Part shown: in pieces, positions 1 through 6,528 of the stretch
Numbering within the stretch: the first letter of the stretch is position 1
Layout of the letters: every line of letters starts with the position of its first letter
Virus record (IMG/VR): IMGVR_UViG_3300029319_000178
Span: 1-28,674 of that record
Origin: a virus
Strand: one strand, 5' to 3'
DNA: 28,674 nucleotides
Translations under genes and position numbers: made by a program
The notes under the pieces: model-generated
Told to the model about the DNA's origin: nothing
Seen by the model: the letters and a program-made list of their open reading frames with translations, nothing else
Databases searched by the model: none

Positions 1-30
1 AAGCGTACTATATTTCGTGCTTTCGTGCAA

Positions 31-495
31 TCAATTTGTAATAACTTTTTGCGTCAATCTTTCTGGCTGCAACTTTATGCGATACGCAAGCTTAACAATT
101 GCGTCCAGGTAATTTGCCTTGACGCGCTTTGGTGAGATCCGATCCTTGCTCATTTTGCTAAGTTTTTCCCAGGCTGGCCCACGTTCTCGAATGTATCCAT
201 TACGCAGCACCGCTGAATAATTAACGGCCCATATCAACCGGCGCTGCTCTGTATCGCAATATGCCAGGGAGATATCGAGCGCCAAAAAATACCGGTCAAT
301 ATCTTTCGGTGTTGCTTTTGGTGGTTTTGGTGAGAAAGCAGCTGCATTGTATGCGTGCCAGGATTGTTCGTACTCTGGCCAGCTGGCAAGTTTGCGTTTG
401 ATGATTGCCGGAGGCAGTCTGCGCTCTGTTGCTGCGGCCTCGAGAAACAGCGACTCAAGCCAGGTTACGTCGTATGGAATTTCCCTATGCAGCAT
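31..495 (-). CDS. DUF6362-like phage protein (terminase-proximal)
   Basis: The 154-aa product begins with a segment resembling DUF6362: a Trp near the start (WLESLFLEAAATERRLPP), then a WPEYEQSW block at about residues 39-46. The C-terminal half is basic and helical and could hold a helix-turn-helix. DUF6362 proteins are common in alphaproteobacterial phages, often close to the small terminase gene; their biochemical role is not known to me. It is the last gene of the Cro/VRR-NUC operon inside the window and transcription runs off the left edge, which fits a terminase module beyond it. The ATG lies just downstream of a TGTAATTACA palindrome. The family assignment is from memory of the motif, so moderate confidence; that it is a gene is likely. 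Confidence 0.7.
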   Translation of the reverse strand: MLHREIPYDVTWLESLFLEAAATERRLPPAIIKRKLASWPEYEQSWHAYNAAAFSPKPPKATPKDIDRYFLALDISLAYCDTEQRRLIWAVNYSAVLRNGYIRERGPAWEKLSKMSKDRISPKRVKANYLDAIVKLAYRIKLQPERLTQKVITN

Positions 496-498
496 ACG

Positions 499-560
499 TG
501 TAATTACACTGTAATATATATGTAATTATAACGTGTAGCTGACCGGGCGCGGTAATTACC
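499..560. promoter_or_regulatory. TGTAATTACA palindrome cluster upstream of the DUF6362-like gene
   Basis: Three related palindromes occur here: TGTAATTACA at 499-508, TGTAATTATA at 521-530 and GGTAATTACC at 551-560. The first sits immediately before the ATG at 495. The spacing (22 and 30 bp) is compatible with cooperative binding of a dimeric regulator. They lie in the 180-bp gap between two minus-strand genes, where I see no further gene. Function is inferred only. Confidence 0.4.
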
Positions 561-674
561 GAGGGTATCAACTATTTGCATCTTGTAAACAACTTTTTGC
601 ATTTAATTAAAAAGCGCTGCCAAACGCTGCTATTGTACTGTGCAAACAGCTGGCCATATCTGCCGGTCAAATGC

Positions 675-875
675 TTATCGATGTGAGAGTTTTGCATCGA
701 TCATGCCCCAGCTTAGTTGCAAAGCATCTTTTGAAATGACATCGACTAAGTGACTTTCAGTGTAGCAATTGCTGTACTGCGGCGGCACGTCATGCAGCTT
801 TGCTATTCTAAGTAAACTCCAACCCTGGCTAATTCGATAGTCGATGTATTCTCTAGCCTCTTTTTTAAGATCCAT
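675..875 (-). CDS. hypothetical 66-aa protein
   Basis: This small acidic/basic mixed protein has no motif I recognise. A strong ribosome site, GGAGG, lies about 6 nt before the ATG at 875. The start overlaps the last 11 nt of the VRR-NUC gene, so the two are co-transcribed and probably translationally coupled. It is the third gene of the operon that starts with the Cro-like regulator. A short amphipathic stretch (YIDYRISQGWSLLRIAKLHDV) could be a degenerate HTH, but this is not convincing. Confidence 0.6.
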   Translation of the reverse strand: MDLKKEAREYIDYRISQGWSLLRIAKLHDVPPQYSNCYTESHLVDVISKDALQLSWGMIDAKLSHR

Positions 876-1260
876 AGATATTCCTCCTTGCTTGAAATAA
901 AAAACTGTCTGTTTGTGAATGATCTTTCATCTGCACCACTGTGCCTAACACCTGGCGCACTTCGTCGAGTGTCTTGCATACAGCTGTGACACAGCCAGCT
1001 GTTGATAATGCTTGCAGCGTTTTGTTTTGTGCTGCCGTTATTGTGTTCTTGCCTACTTTTAGCTCGATAAACACCGGCGGCTTACCTGGACAAAAGATCT
1101 CGAGATCCGGCCAGCCAGTACACATGCCAGCTTTCTTTAGCTTGACACGATGCGCCACATGGCTTTTGCCCTCGTTTGGTGAATGGTGAAATATCGATCC
1201 GTCCGGTAAAGCAGCACGCAGATAATCCGCAACCAGGTTTTGCAGCTGCGCCTCTGTCAT
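865..1260 (-). CDS. VRR-NUC domain nuclease
   Basis: This 131-aa protein is a stand-alone VRR-NUC domain (PD-(D/E)XK fold). The signature GWPDLEIF at about 49-56 supplies the metal-binding Asp52, and FIELKVGK at about 64-71 supplies Glu66-x-Lys68. A following TAAQ block (about 75-78) is also typical. Such small phage VRR-NUC proteins are associated with nuclease or Holliday-junction activity and often sit near packaging or replication genes. The ATG overlaps the stop of the Cro-like gene by 4 nt (ATGA), so both are one operon. Length matches single-domain family members. Substrate and timing are inferred. Confidence 0.88.
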   Translation of the reverse strand: MTEAQLQNLVADYLRAALPDGSIFHHSPNEGKSHVAHRVKLKKAGMCTGWPDLEIFCPGKPPVFIELKVGKNTITAAQNKTLQALSTAGCVTAVCKTLDEVRQVLGTVVQMKDHSQTDSFLFQARRNIYGS

Positions 1261-1478
1261 ACGTCATCCTGGTAAAAATCATTTGGCTGCACTGCGCCAT
1301 CTGTTGCGACCTTGATCCGGCGCATGTATTCCTTGTTTGGATGCACTGCTCGAGCGGCCCCTGGATGATTACGATCCAAACACCAGCGATGCACAACACC
1401 AGCACCAGGCGCATCAAGCAATTCAGCCAGCTGCCGATACGTCAAACCCCTATTCTTGCGCCATTCCTCAAGTTTCAA
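1257..1478 (-). CDS. Cro-like helix-turn-helix regulator
   Basis: This 73-aa protein has an N-terminal helix-turn-helix (LTYRQLAELLDAPGAGVVHRW, about residues 11-33) and lies divergent from the CI-like repressor, the classic Cro position. The start is a TTG at 1478, preceded by AGGGGA at a suitable distance; a stop codon lies a few codons upstream, so a longer product is excluded. An ATCAATGT element touches the start codon, so the operator overlaps the ribosome site. As first gene of the leftward operon it probably controls the switch to lytic growth. The role is inferred from position and HTH. Confidence 0.75.
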   Translation of the reverse strand: MKLEEWRKNRGLTYRQLAELLDAPGAGVVHRWCLDRNHPGAARAVHPNKEYMRRIKVATDGAVQPNDFYQDDV

Positions 1479-1552
1479 ATCAATGTTCCCCTACGTTAAC
1501 AAATCAATACCCGGATCAATGTTCTTGATTTAACAAATTAAGTTACATTGAT
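1479..1552. promoter_or_regulatory. cro-side operator cluster
   Basis: The direct repeat ATCAATGTTC occurs at 1479-1488 and 1515-1524, each followed by TAACAAAT (1497-1504 and 1531-1538). An inverted copy, ACATTGAT, is at 1545-1552. Embedded in it at 1530-1546 is TTAACAAATTAAGTTAC, a degenerate version (TAAC-N7-GTTA) of the perfect operator found elsewhere. It lies directly upstream of the Cro-like start codon and most likely holds the leftward promoter and its operators. Confidence 0.6.
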
Positions 1553-1591
1553 GTTAAAAGCAATACTTATTGTGTAAAAGATAAATATGAT

Positions 1592-1628
1592 TGACTTACT
1601 TGGATTTATTAACTACGTTGGTAAGTCA
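1592..1628. repeat. inverted repeat between cro and the repressor
   Basis: Arms of 8 bp, TGACTTAC (1592-1599) and GTAAGTCA (1621-1628), are separated by 21 bp. It lies mid-way in the divergent switch region, next to a perfect palindromic operator. It may be a pair of half-sites or a regulatory hairpin in the repressor leader; the sequence alone does not decide. Confidence 0.45.
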
Positions 1629-1629
1629 T

Positions 1630-1646
1630 GTAACACTAATTGTTAC
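1630..1646. promoter_or_regulatory. repressor operator GTAACA-N5-TGTTAC (switch-region copy)
   Basis: The perfect 17-bp palindrome GTAACACTAATTGTTAC lies upstream of the 48-aa ORF and the CI-like gene. The same half-sites with the same 5-bp spacer recur at 5132-5148 and 6525-6541, and with one changed base at 2592-2608. The most economical reading is autoregulation by the CI-like repressor. Confidence 0.7.
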
Positions 1647-1682
1647 GTTTATTATTGATTTAAAAGATGAACGGAGGATAAA

Positions 1683-1829
1683 ATGATTGATAATATAACT
1701 AAATATAATCGACTAACCATATGTATAAACGCAGACATTAAATATTATAAAGTTGTACTTGGCACAATTATTCAAGCCATGCGATACCTCCAGCATGCAA
1801 GGGGGCCAACATGGATAACAACAACGTAA
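1683..1829 (+). CDS. 48-aa upstream ORF overlapping the repressor start
   Basis: This short ORF has an excellent ribosome site (GGAGG at 1673-1677, 5 nt before ATG at 1683). It runs through the start of the CI-like gene in another frame, stopping at 1829, 19 nt inside it. The product has no recognisable domain. It could be a small phage protein, or a leader whose translation controls access to the repressor's own ribosome site (AGGGGG just before 1811). It lies inside the 332-nt gap between cro and the repressor, which otherwise holds operators. Confidence 0.45.
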   Translation: MIDNITKYNRLTICINADIKYYKVVLGTIIQAMRYLQHARGPTWITTT

Positions 1830-2548
1830 TAAACTTTTTTGGAGATATGACAGAACAACAAACGACTGGGAATTTAAAAGCACTGGCACGGCGCGCTGGT
1901 CTTAGTGGTGTGCAGATCGCAGAACAAATGGGTATGCGACCGGAAACAATATCACGTCATCTCAATGGAAAACAAAACATAAGCATCGAGGATGCAATGC
2001 GCTATGCAAAGATACTGAATTGCACAGCTGAAGAAATACTGTTCCAGCGCAGCATGTGTCCGATCATTGGCGAACTAGCGCCGTCCGGTATATTTACGCA
2101 TTACGGACAGAACGAATCAAAGATACGCTATTTAGCTGGGCCACTAAGCTTTCAATCGTATCACGGCGCATATTTTGTGCCTGGATGGTTTACAAAAAAG
2201 AGAACAGCTATTTGTATTATTGATACGCGACCAATAGATAAACGCTACGTCCACAATCAAGCTGTTGGTCAAATTGCACTCAATCACGTCAAAGGTCTTG
2301 GAGAAGATGGTAAAGACGTAACAGTGCTAGGCTATCCATTTGAGAACAGCGATTTTAAAACATACACAGTGCGGCGCATTGTAAACATGGTTGACTCCAT
2401 GCAAAATAATGAACGCAAAAAACACGTTAAGTATCCAATAATGGAAAAAGATTATTTGCCGGAGTGTGAATTGATCTGGTCAGTGCCGGTATCGATGACG
2501 CTGTACGATCCACCGGCGCTCGGTTTCGAGTGCGTAAAAGATAATTGA
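1811..2548 (+). CDS. CI-like phage repressor (HTH_XRE N-terminal domain)
   Basis: This 245-aa protein has an XRE-type HTH at residues ~20-77, with recognition region VQIAEQMGMRPETISRHLNG. The C-terminal domain (about 83-245) is beta-rich with a YFVPGWF segment, as in LexA/CI (S24-like) repressors. I do not see a clear Ala-Gly cleavage site or Ser/Lys dyad, so self-cleavage is uncertain. It is transcribed divergently from the Cro-like gene and toward the recombination genes. Ribosome site AGGGGG precedes the ATG. It probably binds the GTAACA-N5-TGTTAC operators and maintains lysogeny (inference from context). Confidence 0.8.
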   Translation: MDNNNVINFFGDMTEQQTTGNLKALARRAGLSGVQIAEQMGMRPETISRHLNGKQNISIEDAMRYAKILNCTAEEILFQRSMCPIIGELAPSGIFTHYGQNESKIRYLAGPLSFQSYHGAYFVPGWFTKKRTAICIIDTRPIDKRYVHNQAVGQIALNHVKGLGEDGKDVTVLGYPFENSDFKTYTVRRIVNMVDSMQNNERKKHVKYPIMEKDYLPECELIWSVPVSMTLYDPPALGFECVKDN

Positions 2549-2581
2549 TGATCCATAAGATCTATTTATTGATTTTAATTA

Positions 2582-2611
2582 TTGACGCATAGTAACAATA
2601 TTTGTTATCAA
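2582..2611 (+). promoter_or_regulatory. early promoter with repressor operator, upstream of exonuclease gene
   Basis: A -35-like TTGACG (2582-2587) and a -10-like TATCAA (2606-2611) are spaced by 18 bp. Between them and overlapping the -10 lies GTAACAATATTTGTTAT (2592-2608), one base off the perfect operator. A repressor bound here would block RNA polymerase. An ATCAATGT element follows at 2607-2614. The promoter assignment is by inspection only. Confidence 0.6.
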
Positions 2612-2617
2612 TGTAAG

Positions 2618-2657
2618 ACGCGCCGTCGCTCCTCCTAAAATTAGTTCTGCGGCGCGT
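2618..2657 (+). promoter_or_regulatory. 5' leader hairpin before the exonuclease gene
   Basis: The arms ACGCGCCG (2618-2625) and CGGCGCGT (2650-2657) form an 8-bp GC-rich stem with a 24-nt loop containing CTCCTCC, which resembles an anti-Shine-Dalgarno sequence. It sits between the promoter and the weak ribosome site of the exonuclease gene. No U-run follows, so it is not a simple terminator. It could affect translation or mRNA stability. Confidence 0.45.
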
Positions 2658-2677
2658 ACCAAACTTAGAGAGATAAC

Positions 2678-3583
2678 ATGCCGCTGCCCGAACTGACACC
2701 CGACTATGCTTTACGTTTTGATTACCATCATCATAGCAATCCCATGTCGCAGCCTCGAGGACGTAAGCTGTTCGACAAAATAATTGTCCGGCCCTTGCTA
2801 AATAAGCTTTGGAAAGAGGATCCGGATCGTGCCAGGCAATTTGATCCCAATCGTGCAGCATCCCCACGGATGGTCGCTGGTACAGCTACACAAAAAGCCG
2901 TAGACAGTGTGCTAAATATCGATGATGCGGAACCCATGAAACTTGCTGAAGCGCACTCCTGGGCCAAATCTGAGGGGCTAATTTTTCAGAATCGTCATTT
3001 TATCAGCGATTTTCTCGGAAATAGCGACGAAATGGAGGTTGAACTCTACAAAGAGGAGATTCCCCTGGTTATCAACCATGCGCTCGAGGGATTGAAACAA
3101 GCCATGTCCAGGGAGAACCGATATGTCGGTGAGATTATACTCCAGGACAAGCTGCCAGGATGCGAACTGCCGCACAACACGCGGCCAGACTATGCGCGAC
3201 GCGGCGATCTAAAAACAAAATGGAGCAGCGTAAAACGTAAATCATATTTACCAAATAATTTATCCGGGCCTTTCGAGCAGAAAGCAGTATACCAGGTCGC
3301 CGGCTTTTGGGCCTTGAATGGTCAGCAGCCGCCGTTCCTGGTGTACGCAAACTACAAAGAATATAAAGTATTTGACCAGGACAATGCACCAGAGTTAAGC
3401 GACGAGAACTTAGCCAGGATTGTAAAAGAAATTGCCCGGCATCACCAGGTAACAGAGCAGCTACTTAAAAAAGCAGACAACCAGGACGATTTGTTCCGCA
3501 TGATCGACCCGGAATGGCACGACGGATTTGCCTGGACGCTGCAACCAGAACTGAAAGAATTAGCAAGGAGTGTATTTAAATGA
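2678..3583 (+). CDS. PD-(D/E)XK (RecB-like) exonuclease
   Basis: This 301-aa protein has the RecB-type nuclease core in its centre: an acidic residue at GEI (about E152), RPDYARRGDLKTKW at about 169-182 (D171, D177, K179 as the metal/catalytic set), then QKAVYQ at about 201-206 (the QxxxY motif). Phage proteins of this type resect double-stranded DNA for a partner annealing protein. That partner fits the next gene, whose ATG overlaps this stop (ATGA). It is first in the early operon behind a repressor-controlled promoter. Polarity and the exact family are not determinable here. Confidence 0.78.
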   Translation: MPLPELTPDYALRFDYHHHSNPMSQPRGRKLFDKIIVRPLLNKLWKEDPDRARQFDPNRAASPRMVAGTATQKAVDSVLNIDDAEPMKLAEAHSWAKSEGLIFQNRHFISDFLGNSDEMEVELYKEEIPLVINHALEGLKQAMSRENRYVGEIILQDKLPGCELPHNTRPDYARRGDLKTKWSSVKRKSYLPNNLSGPFEQKAVYQVAGFWALNGQQPPFLVYANYKEYKVFDQDNAPELSDENLARIVKEIARHHQVTEQLLKKADNQDDLFRMIDPEWHDGFAWTLQPELKELARSVFK

Positions 3584-4314
3584 AAGATCAGCTGCAAGCA
3601 GCCATGCAAGAGATAGGAAAACTAAACGAAAGTGGTGTGGTTACGCGAGGTAATAAAAAATATACAACAGTTGCGGTACGTGTAGAGGTATTTAGAAAAT
3701 ACTTTCCGGACTACTCTATAAATACCAGGGTAACAGTTGACGACGGCAAGCGTGTGATTGTTGTTGCTGAAGTATTCGCACCAGGATCTGACCGGCCAAT
3801 ATCCACCGGGATAGCAGAAGAGATACGCGGCAGCAGCAATGTAAACAGAACGTCAGCTGTGGAGAATGGCGAAACGTCAGCTATCGGCCGCGCGTTAGCT
3901 AACCTGGGATTACATGGCGGAGAGTTTGCCAGCGACTTCGAGATCGAGGTTGCTGCATTAAAAGATGCAACGATGGATATGAACGAGGCCATCGAGCAAG
4001 CCAGGGAAGAGGAAGAAGATGCAGCAATGGAAGAGTTGCGGCAAGACAGCGATACGTTTTATGTAAATGAGGAATTTCATAAAGTTCCGGACGATGTTGA
4101 GGCAGAAAAAACGACCAGCAAAAACGATGATATATTTCAAAAGTTTGTCGATCGCATGGTCAAAGAATTTAAGTTTGCAAAATCTATCGGGCAGATGAAC
4201 GCAATATTTAATACAGAGCAAGCAAACTATCGACGACTAAAAAAAGAGAGGCCAGGAATGGCACAGATCATTGAGGATAAGTATGACGAGATGGAAAAAA
4301 AGTTAGGGAAGTAA
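3580..4314 (+). CDS. putative single-strand annealing protein (ERF/Rad52-like)
   Basis: This 244-aa protein has a compact N-terminal domain (about 1-125) containing ENGETSAIGRALANLGL at 95-111, the kind of motif seen in phage ERF/Rad52-like annealing proteins. A very acidic linker follows (about 130-175, EEEEDAAMEEL), then a charged helical C-terminal domain (about 175-244). Translationally coupled to the exonuclease gene, it matches the usual exonuclease/annealase pair that recombines or circularises phage DNA. The annealase call rests on one motif plus neighbours; it could instead be another ssDNA-binding protein. Confidence 0.6.
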   Translation: MKDQLQAAMQEIGKLNESGVVTRGNKKYTTVAVRVEVFRKYFPDYSINTRVTVDDGKRVIVVAEVFAPGSDRPISTGIAEEIRGSSNVNRTSAVENGETSAIGRALANLGLHGGEFASDFEIEVAALKDATMDMNEAIEQAREEEEDAAMEELRQDSDTFYVNEEFHKVPDDVEAEKTTSKNDDIFQKFVDRMVKEFKFAKSIGQMNAIFNTEQANYRRLKKERPGMAQIIEDKYDEMEKKLGK

Positions 4315-4315
4315 C

Positions 4316-4714
4316 ATGGAAAAAATTAAGATCGGCGGATCAAAACCGCACTTTGGAAATAATAATTTTAGATTGATGGGCGGATTGAAAAAGGATGTAG
4401 ATTATCAATGCGCTGCCTGGTTGCAGTTTCGCACCGGCAAAGGTGAGGATGGCCGGCAGCTGCCGCAGACTAACGAGCAACGTGCTGCGATCCAGGAGGC
4501 TTATCAAACACTGCTTGACCTGGCAATGAAACACGGCAACGGACAGTTGCAGCTAGGACTAAGCATAAAAGAAAAAGGAGAGCCCGGCGGAGTATGGCCT
4601 GTCCTCGAGCGGCCCCTACTCTTTCTCGATGTTCCGAAAGATCTACGAGAATATCCGCGACCGAACTTTGGTGATGATGATGACAATAGTAAAACTGACC
4701 GCCCCCAGTTCTAA
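4316..4714 (+). CDS. hypothetical protein, possible ssDNA-binding protein
   Basis: This 132-aa protein starts 1 nt after the stop of the annealase-like gene. The body resembles a small beta-rich domain, but I recognise no OB-fold motif. The C-terminus is acidic and ends with an aromatic residue (FGDDDDNSKTDRPQF), reminiscent of the SSB tail that recruits partner proteins but not identical to it. Position after exonuclease and annealase supports a recombination or replication role. Unproven. Confidence 0.6.
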   Translation: MEKIKIGGSKPHFGNNNFRLMGGLKKDVDYQCAAWLQFRTGKGEDGRQLPQTNEQRAAIQEAYQTLLDLAMKHGNGQLQLGLSIKEKGEPGGVWPVLERPLLFLDVPKDLREYPRPNFGDDDDNSKTDRPQF

Positions 4715-4892
4715 AGGATTGTATACGCTATCTGAGGCTGGCAAGCTGTTGTTCCCAGGATTATCAGAGGCAGCTGGTTATCAGCGACTCCGGCGGATCC
4801 TGGCGCATGGTGACTACGAGATCCACAAGAGCGGCCGCACAACGTATATTGCCAGGCATGTTCTTGAAAGATTAGGCGCTCAGATTAACTGA
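4674..4892 (+). CDS. small MerR/excisionase-like HTH protein
   Basis: The 72-aa product (from ATG 4674; two further in-frame ATGs follow at once, and an upstream ATG at 4629 lacks a ribosome site) contains a winged-HTH-like stretch: LYTLSEAGKLLFP... RLRRILAHGDYEIHKSGRTTYIARHVLERL. This is the pattern of excisionase-family (HTH_17) DNA-binding proteins, with the wing at HKSGRTTYI. It overlaps the previous gene by about 40 nt. It is a candidate Xis or recombination directionality factor for the integrase, but could be another regulator. Confidence 0.62.
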   Translation: MMMTIVKLTAPSSKGLYTLSEAGKLLFPGLSEAAGYQRLRRILAHGDYEIHKSGRTTYIARHVLERLGAQIN

Positions 4893-5119
4893 TGAAAGTT
4901 GGCGGCGAGTATCATTACAACGGCTGGACAATATCCTGGCGCAAGGCACGTATGGAAACATTTGAACTGCGTTTAGAAAAAGATAACTATGAATGGGCCG
5001 ACTATTTTTGCTTGAAAGATCTTCGCAAAAGAAAGACGATTATGTATTACGTTTTCCATATTATAAAACAGTATGATGAACACCAAAACATCAATACAAA
5101 TTGGCGGTTCTATAAATAA
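4892..5119 (+). CDS. hypothetical 75-aa protein
   Basis: Its ATG overlaps the stop of the HTH gene (TGATG), so it belongs to the same operon. The protein is rich in aromatic and basic residues (several Trp and Tyr) with no motif I recognise. It is the last gene before a new operator/promoter region. Spacing and coupling support a real gene; function unknown. Confidence 0.6.
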   Translation: MKVGGEYHYNGWTISWRKARMETFELRLEKDNYEWADYFCLKDLRKRKTIMYYVFHIIKQYDEHQNINTNWRFYK

Positions 5120-5131
5120 TCATAAATACTT

Positions 5132-5188
5132 GTAACACTTTCTGTTACTTTTTACTTGCAATTGTTGACGCTATGAGTCAATAATAAT
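5132..5188 (+). promoter_or_regulatory. duplicated early promoter/operator cassette, copy A
   Basis: The perfect operator GTAACA-N5-TGTTAC is at 5132-5148, followed by ACTTTTTACTTGCAA and a second palindrome TTGAC-N7-GTCAA at 5165-5181, then AATAATAATGAG. A TTGCAA / AATAAT pair spaced 18 bp could be the promoter; TTGACG is an alternative -35. The same order and spacing (33 bp between palindrome starts) recur at 6525. The leader then contains a GATCAAnTGATTCGAAA stretch up to the ribosome site, also shared. Confidence 0.65.
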
Positions 5189-5248
5189 GAGTAAATGGAT
5201 CAAGTGATTCGAAAATATCCCCCCCAAGACAGACAGAAAGGAGCGAAC

Positions 5249-5776
5249 ATGAGCGCTTTTGCATTGACCGGAAAACACGACTGGGCCGATGCCAAAGGGC
5301 CATGCTGCGGTGTGCTAGCTTGCGCGATAGCGACACAGACTAAATTTGCCGACGCATGGTGGTGGTTCAAAAAAACTTACGAGAAGTGTGCAAGCCCTAG
5401 ATGGAAAGGCAGCACTTACACTCTTTGGTACAAAGCTTTCTTAGACAGACACAATGTCGATTACGAAAGACTTAGCCCTGGTAAGTTTGGCGACAACTGG
5501 TACAAAAAACCTTTGACTTACTTTGCTAGGGTAAAAGCAAAGCCAGACACTGCATACTTAATCACTACTACTGGCCACGCCCAAGTGCTTTACAATGACA
5601 TGGTTGTCGATCAGAGAGGTGCAGTTCCCATCCACGAGTATTGGGGCAAACTCAAAAAGGTAGATGCTGCGATCGAGATCAAAAGATCTAGCGCGATCTA
5701 CCACGCAATCAAAAACATCGATCCCAACGAGTTCGGACTACCACTGTTCGACGCTGCAAACAAGAAAGGTTATTAA
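5249..5776 (+). CDS. papain-like / C39-like putative cysteine peptidase
   Basis: This 175-aa protein is predicted to start at ATG 5249, behind AAAGGAG. An in-frame ATG at 5195 lies inside the conserved leader and lacks a ribosome site. KGPCCGVLACAIAT at about 16-29 gives a candidate nucleophile Cys19 or Cys20 at the head of a hydrophobic helix. TTTGHAQVLYNDMVVDQRG at about 107-124 gives His110 and an Asp/Asn partner, the order of papain-fold C39-like peptidases. No secretion signal is seen. It lies in a repressor-controlled early unit with a TGT-like protein (TAATG coupling), so a role in host takeover or counter-defence is possible but unproven. The C-terminus carries a GLPLF peptide. Confidence 0.6.
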   Translation: MSAFALTGKHDWADAKGPCCGVLACAIATQTKFADAWWWFKKTYEKCASPRWKGSTYTLWYKAFLDRHNVDYERLSPGKFGDNWYKKPLTYFARVKAKPDTAYLITTTGHAQVLYNDMVVDQRGAVPIHEYWGKLKKVDAAIEIKRSSAIYHAIKNIDPNEFGLPLFDAANKKGY

Positions 5777-6528
5777 TGAAAAGATTAGTTCACGGAACAC
5801 CGATAACACCAAAGCGATATCTTCACCAGCTTAAAGGTCACAGTTTCTGCGTCAGCTACATGCACCCGGAGCAGCTAGAAGATTGCATCAAGCTGGTAGG
5901 CAAAGATCAGATCTTGATCCTGGACAACGGCGCGTTTACTGCTTGGAAGAAAGGCATCAAACTAGACGCAGCTTGGTGGGATGGGTTCTACAGCTGGGCC
6001 AACGACGCGATGGATCGATGCGACCAGGCAGTGTGTGTCATCCCGGACGTGATCGGCGGATCTGAGGCAGAGAACATGGCCTTGATCGCAGACGCGATAC
6101 ACAACGACAAAATCAAATACCCCGAAAGAGCGATGGCCATATGGCACATGAATGAGAGTTTCGAACAGCTAGAAAAGCTTTACAGACTTTTTAACTTTGT
6201 TGGTTTCGGCAGCTGCGCCGAGGTTGACATAGCCAGGAACGGCCCAGCCAGCGCCTACTTCAACAAGGTCAAACAAGCTTTCGCCCATATGGATTATTGG
6301 GATGCAAATTACGGACTAGAAAATAGACCCTGGATCCACATGATGCGAGGTCTAGGAGTGCTGCACAAGATCGGTTTCGATAGTGCCGACAGCTGCAACA
6401 TAGCAATGAACCACTGCTACAAGCGAGATAAGATGGTTCACCACGTCAAGCAGTTTGCTGACAGACTCGAGGCAAAAGTTAATCACCAGGAGTTGCACGA
6501 TCTACCATTGTTTAACACAGCTGCGTAA
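5776..6528 (+). CDS. TGT-like TIM-barrel protein (possible DpdA-like enzyme)
   Basis: This 250-aa protein shows a barrel-like series of short blocks: ILILDNGAFTAWKKG (about 46-60), CVIPDVIGG (87-95), AIWHMNES (121-128), FVGFGSCAE (141-149) and PWIHMMRGLGVLHKIGFDSADS (185-206). Asp50, Asp91 and Asp202 are plausible active-site residues. It resembles queuine tRNA-ribosyltransferase-like proteins, including phage DpdA relatives that insert 7-deazaguanines into DNA. No partner synthesis genes (queC/D/E, folE) are in the window. Length is short for a full bacterial TGT. The start overlaps the previous stop; the last residues include DLPLF. Family call moderate. Confidence 0.55.
   Translation: MKRLVHGTPITPKRYLHQLKGHSFCVSYMHPEQLEDCIKLVGKDQILILDNGAFTAWKKGIKLDAAWWDGFYSWANDAMDRCDQAVCVIPDVIGGSEAENMALIADAIHNDKIKYPERAMAIWHMNESFEQLEKLYRLFNFVGFGSCAEVDIARNGPASAYFNKVKQAFAHMDYWDANYGLENRPWIHMMRGLGVLHKIGFDSADSCNIAMNHCYKRDKMVHHVKQFADRLEAKVNHQELHDLPLFNTAA

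Noticed and set aside
2562-2867. 101-aa minus-strand ORF opposite the exonuclease promoter
   Set aside because: It crosses the promoter, leader hairpin and start of the exonuclease gene, and has no translation signal.
5195-5248. extended N-terminus of the peptidase-like protein from ATG 5195
   Set aside because: This stretch is the leader shared with the region before 6643, where it is read in a different frame context. The ribosome site favours ATG 5249.
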